A stretch of DNA of 6,235 nt from Boseongicola sp. SB0675_bin_26 (lineage in GTDB: Bacteria > Pseudomonadota > Alphaproteobacteria > Rhodobacterales > Rhodobacteraceae): the NCBI GenBank assembly GCA_009843725.1, contig VYCX01000253.1, positions 1 to 6,235 of the forward strand. The letters run 5' to 3'. Shown here piece after piece: positions 5,355-6,235 of this stretch. The notes under the pieces are model-generated. The model searched no databases. It had not been told where the DNA came from and was given only the letters and a program-made list of their open reading frames with translations. The translations under genes and the position numbers were made by a program. Position 1 is the first letter of the stretch. Each line of letters begins with the position of its first letter.

Positions 5355-6235
5355 TCCGCCGCCTCCAAGCCGACCAGGATCGAGTTCCGCCGGGTGCGCC
5401 ACAATCCCGACCTGTGCAGCGCATTGAAGCGCTTGCGCATGGCGGACAACGCTTCCGGATTTGCCGTCAGCATGAACTCGGTGACAGAGGCATCGCCCAG
5501 GGTGGCATCATAGTATGCGTCGAACAGACGCGAATCGACGACGTTCGCGAGATTCGCGAAGGCGGCCATGTGATCAAGCGTTGCCGCAATCTCGGCGGCT
5601 CCCTGGAACCCGTGTCGCGTCATTCCCGCCAGCCACCCCGGCTGCACCGCCCGGGCATGCACGACTCGTGCGACCTCTTCCGTCAGAGTTCGCGCGCGCG
5701 GACGGGCAGGGTCGGTGTTGTCCAGATGATAGAGCGCGGCGTTCCGTCCGCCAGTCACCGCCTTGGCCGCCGCGAAGCCGGCCTCATGCGCAGCATAGTC
5801 GGCGGCCAGCAGAAGATCTGTTTCGGGCAAGTCCTGAAGATGAACGAACGCGTCCGCCCCGGCCACCTGCGCCGCGAGCCCGTCCGGATCCATGATGGCG
5901 TGGTCTCCGTCCATGGCCCACGCGCTTGCAGCCAGCCAGGCCGCGCCCGCATCACGGCGCGCTTCCTCGGTGAAGTCCTCTCTCAGGCGTTCCATGCCCA
6001 GGCCAAAGCTTCCCGGCTCCGGTCCGTAGACTCGGGATCCGGGCTCGGCTCCGGCAAAGGGATTCCAGTCCGTTGCCTCCTCTCGCGCCGCAAGGGCACG
6101 TATGGCTTGCGAATAAAGCGCGGAGAGCGTGGGAAACACGTCCCGGAACAACCCGGAGACCCTCAGAGTCACGTCCAGTCGAGGCCATTCCAGTTCGGCG
6201 ATGGGCAGCACCTCGATGCCGGAAACCCGCTCGCT
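5351..6235 (-). CDS. cobN: Cobaltochelatase subunit CobN, C-terminal part (5' end outside window)
   Basis: CobN is the large, porphyrin-binding subunit of the ATP-dependent CobN-CobS-CobT chelatase that inserts Co2+ into hydrogenobyrinic acid a,c-diamide. Only the last 294 codons are here; full-length proteins are about 1,200-1,300 residues. The frame is open across the right edge, beginning SERVSGIEVLPIAELEWPRL, so the GTG at 6211 is internal and not a start. Family landmarks follow: RLDVTLRVSGLFRDVFP, ADAFVHLQDLPETDLL, YHLDNTDPARP, EVARVVHARAVQPGWLAGMTRHGFQGAAEIA and, near the end, DATLGDASVTEFML and GLWRTRRNS. The stop overlaps the cobG start as GTGA. The related magnesium chelatase subunit BchH/ChlH shares the fold, but the C-terminal motifs and the neighbouring cob genes favour CobN. 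cobS and cobT are not in the window. Confidence 0.94.
   Translation of the reverse strand, partial: SERVSGIEVLPIAELEWPRLDVTLRVSGLFRDVFPTLSALYSQAIRALAAREEATDWNPFAGAEPGSRVYGPEPGSFGLGMERLREDFTEEARRDAGAAWLAASAWAMDGDHAIMDPDGLAAQVAGADAFVHLQDLPETDLLLAADYAAHEAGFAAAKAVTGGRNAALYHLDNTDPARPRARTLTEEVARVVHARAVQPGWLAGMTRHGFQGAAEIAATLDHMAAFANLANVVDSRLFDAYYDATLGDASVTEFMLTANPEALSAMRKRFNALHRSGLWRTRRNSILVGLEAAE
5362..5366 (-). promoter_or_regulatory. Ribosome binding site of cobG
   Basis: GGAGG on the minus strand lies 7 bases before the GTG at 5354, within the last codons of cobN. It is the best Shine-Dalgarno match seen among the gene starts here and fixes the non-ATG start of cobG. Confidence 0.75.

Noticed and set aside
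4185..5513. 442-codon plus-strand open frame opposite cobG
   Set aside because: It is antisense to cobG, has no recognisable motif and is rich in Arg, Pro, His and Ser, as expected for a shadow frame in GC-rich DNA.
6209..6211. GTG at 6211 as the start of a short CobN-like protein
   Set aside because: The frame continues to the window edge with CobN sequence (VSGIE before VLP), so this codon is internal.

Overview
This window lies inside an aerobic (oxygen-dependent) cobalamin (vitamin B12) biosynthesis cluster. The DNA is strongly GC-rich and gene-dense. The proteins and gene order (cobN, cobG, cobH, cobI, cobJ, cobK, cobL) fit an alphaproteobacterium, of the kind seen in rhizobial or rhodobacterial relatives of the classical Pseudomonas denitrificans pathway. 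A lineage below that level cannot be assigned from this sequence alone.

Layout. Reading the minus strand from right to left, the window opens with the last 294 codons of cobN (cobalt chelatase large subunit; its 5' part lies beyond the right edge). Then come cobG, cobH, cobI and cobJ, each joined to the previous gene by a 1- or 4-base stop/start overlap (GTGA, TGATG, ATGA, GTGA). After cobJ the pattern breaks: cobK is on the plus strand. Its 3' end overlaps the 3' end of cobJ by 28 bp, and its ATG overlaps the ATG of the next minus-strand gene, cobL, by two bases (top-strand CATG). cobL runs to position 195. The remaining 194 bases at the left edge hold no gene I can support, only two imperfect inverted repeats without the U-run of a classical terminator.

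How the genes work together. CobI methylates precorrin-2 at C20, CobG oxidises precorrin-3A using O2 to precorrin-3B, and CobJ methylates C17 with ring contraction to precorrin-4. After the CobM and CobF steps, whose genes are not in this window, CobK reduces precorrin-6A to 6B. CobL methylates C5 and C15 and decarboxylates the C12 side chain, giving precorrin-8X. CobH migrates the C11 methyl to C12 to give hydrogenobyrinic acid. After a,c-amidation by CobB (not here), the CobN-containing chelatase inserts cobalt. The use of CobG, and of CobN rather than an early chelatase, marks the late-cobalt-insertion aerobic route.

All complete genes look intact, with family-typical lengths (CobG at the short end) and recognisable motifs. 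I do not see a previously undescribed system. The most noteworthy structure is cobK nested antisense in the operon, with both ends overlapping its neighbours.
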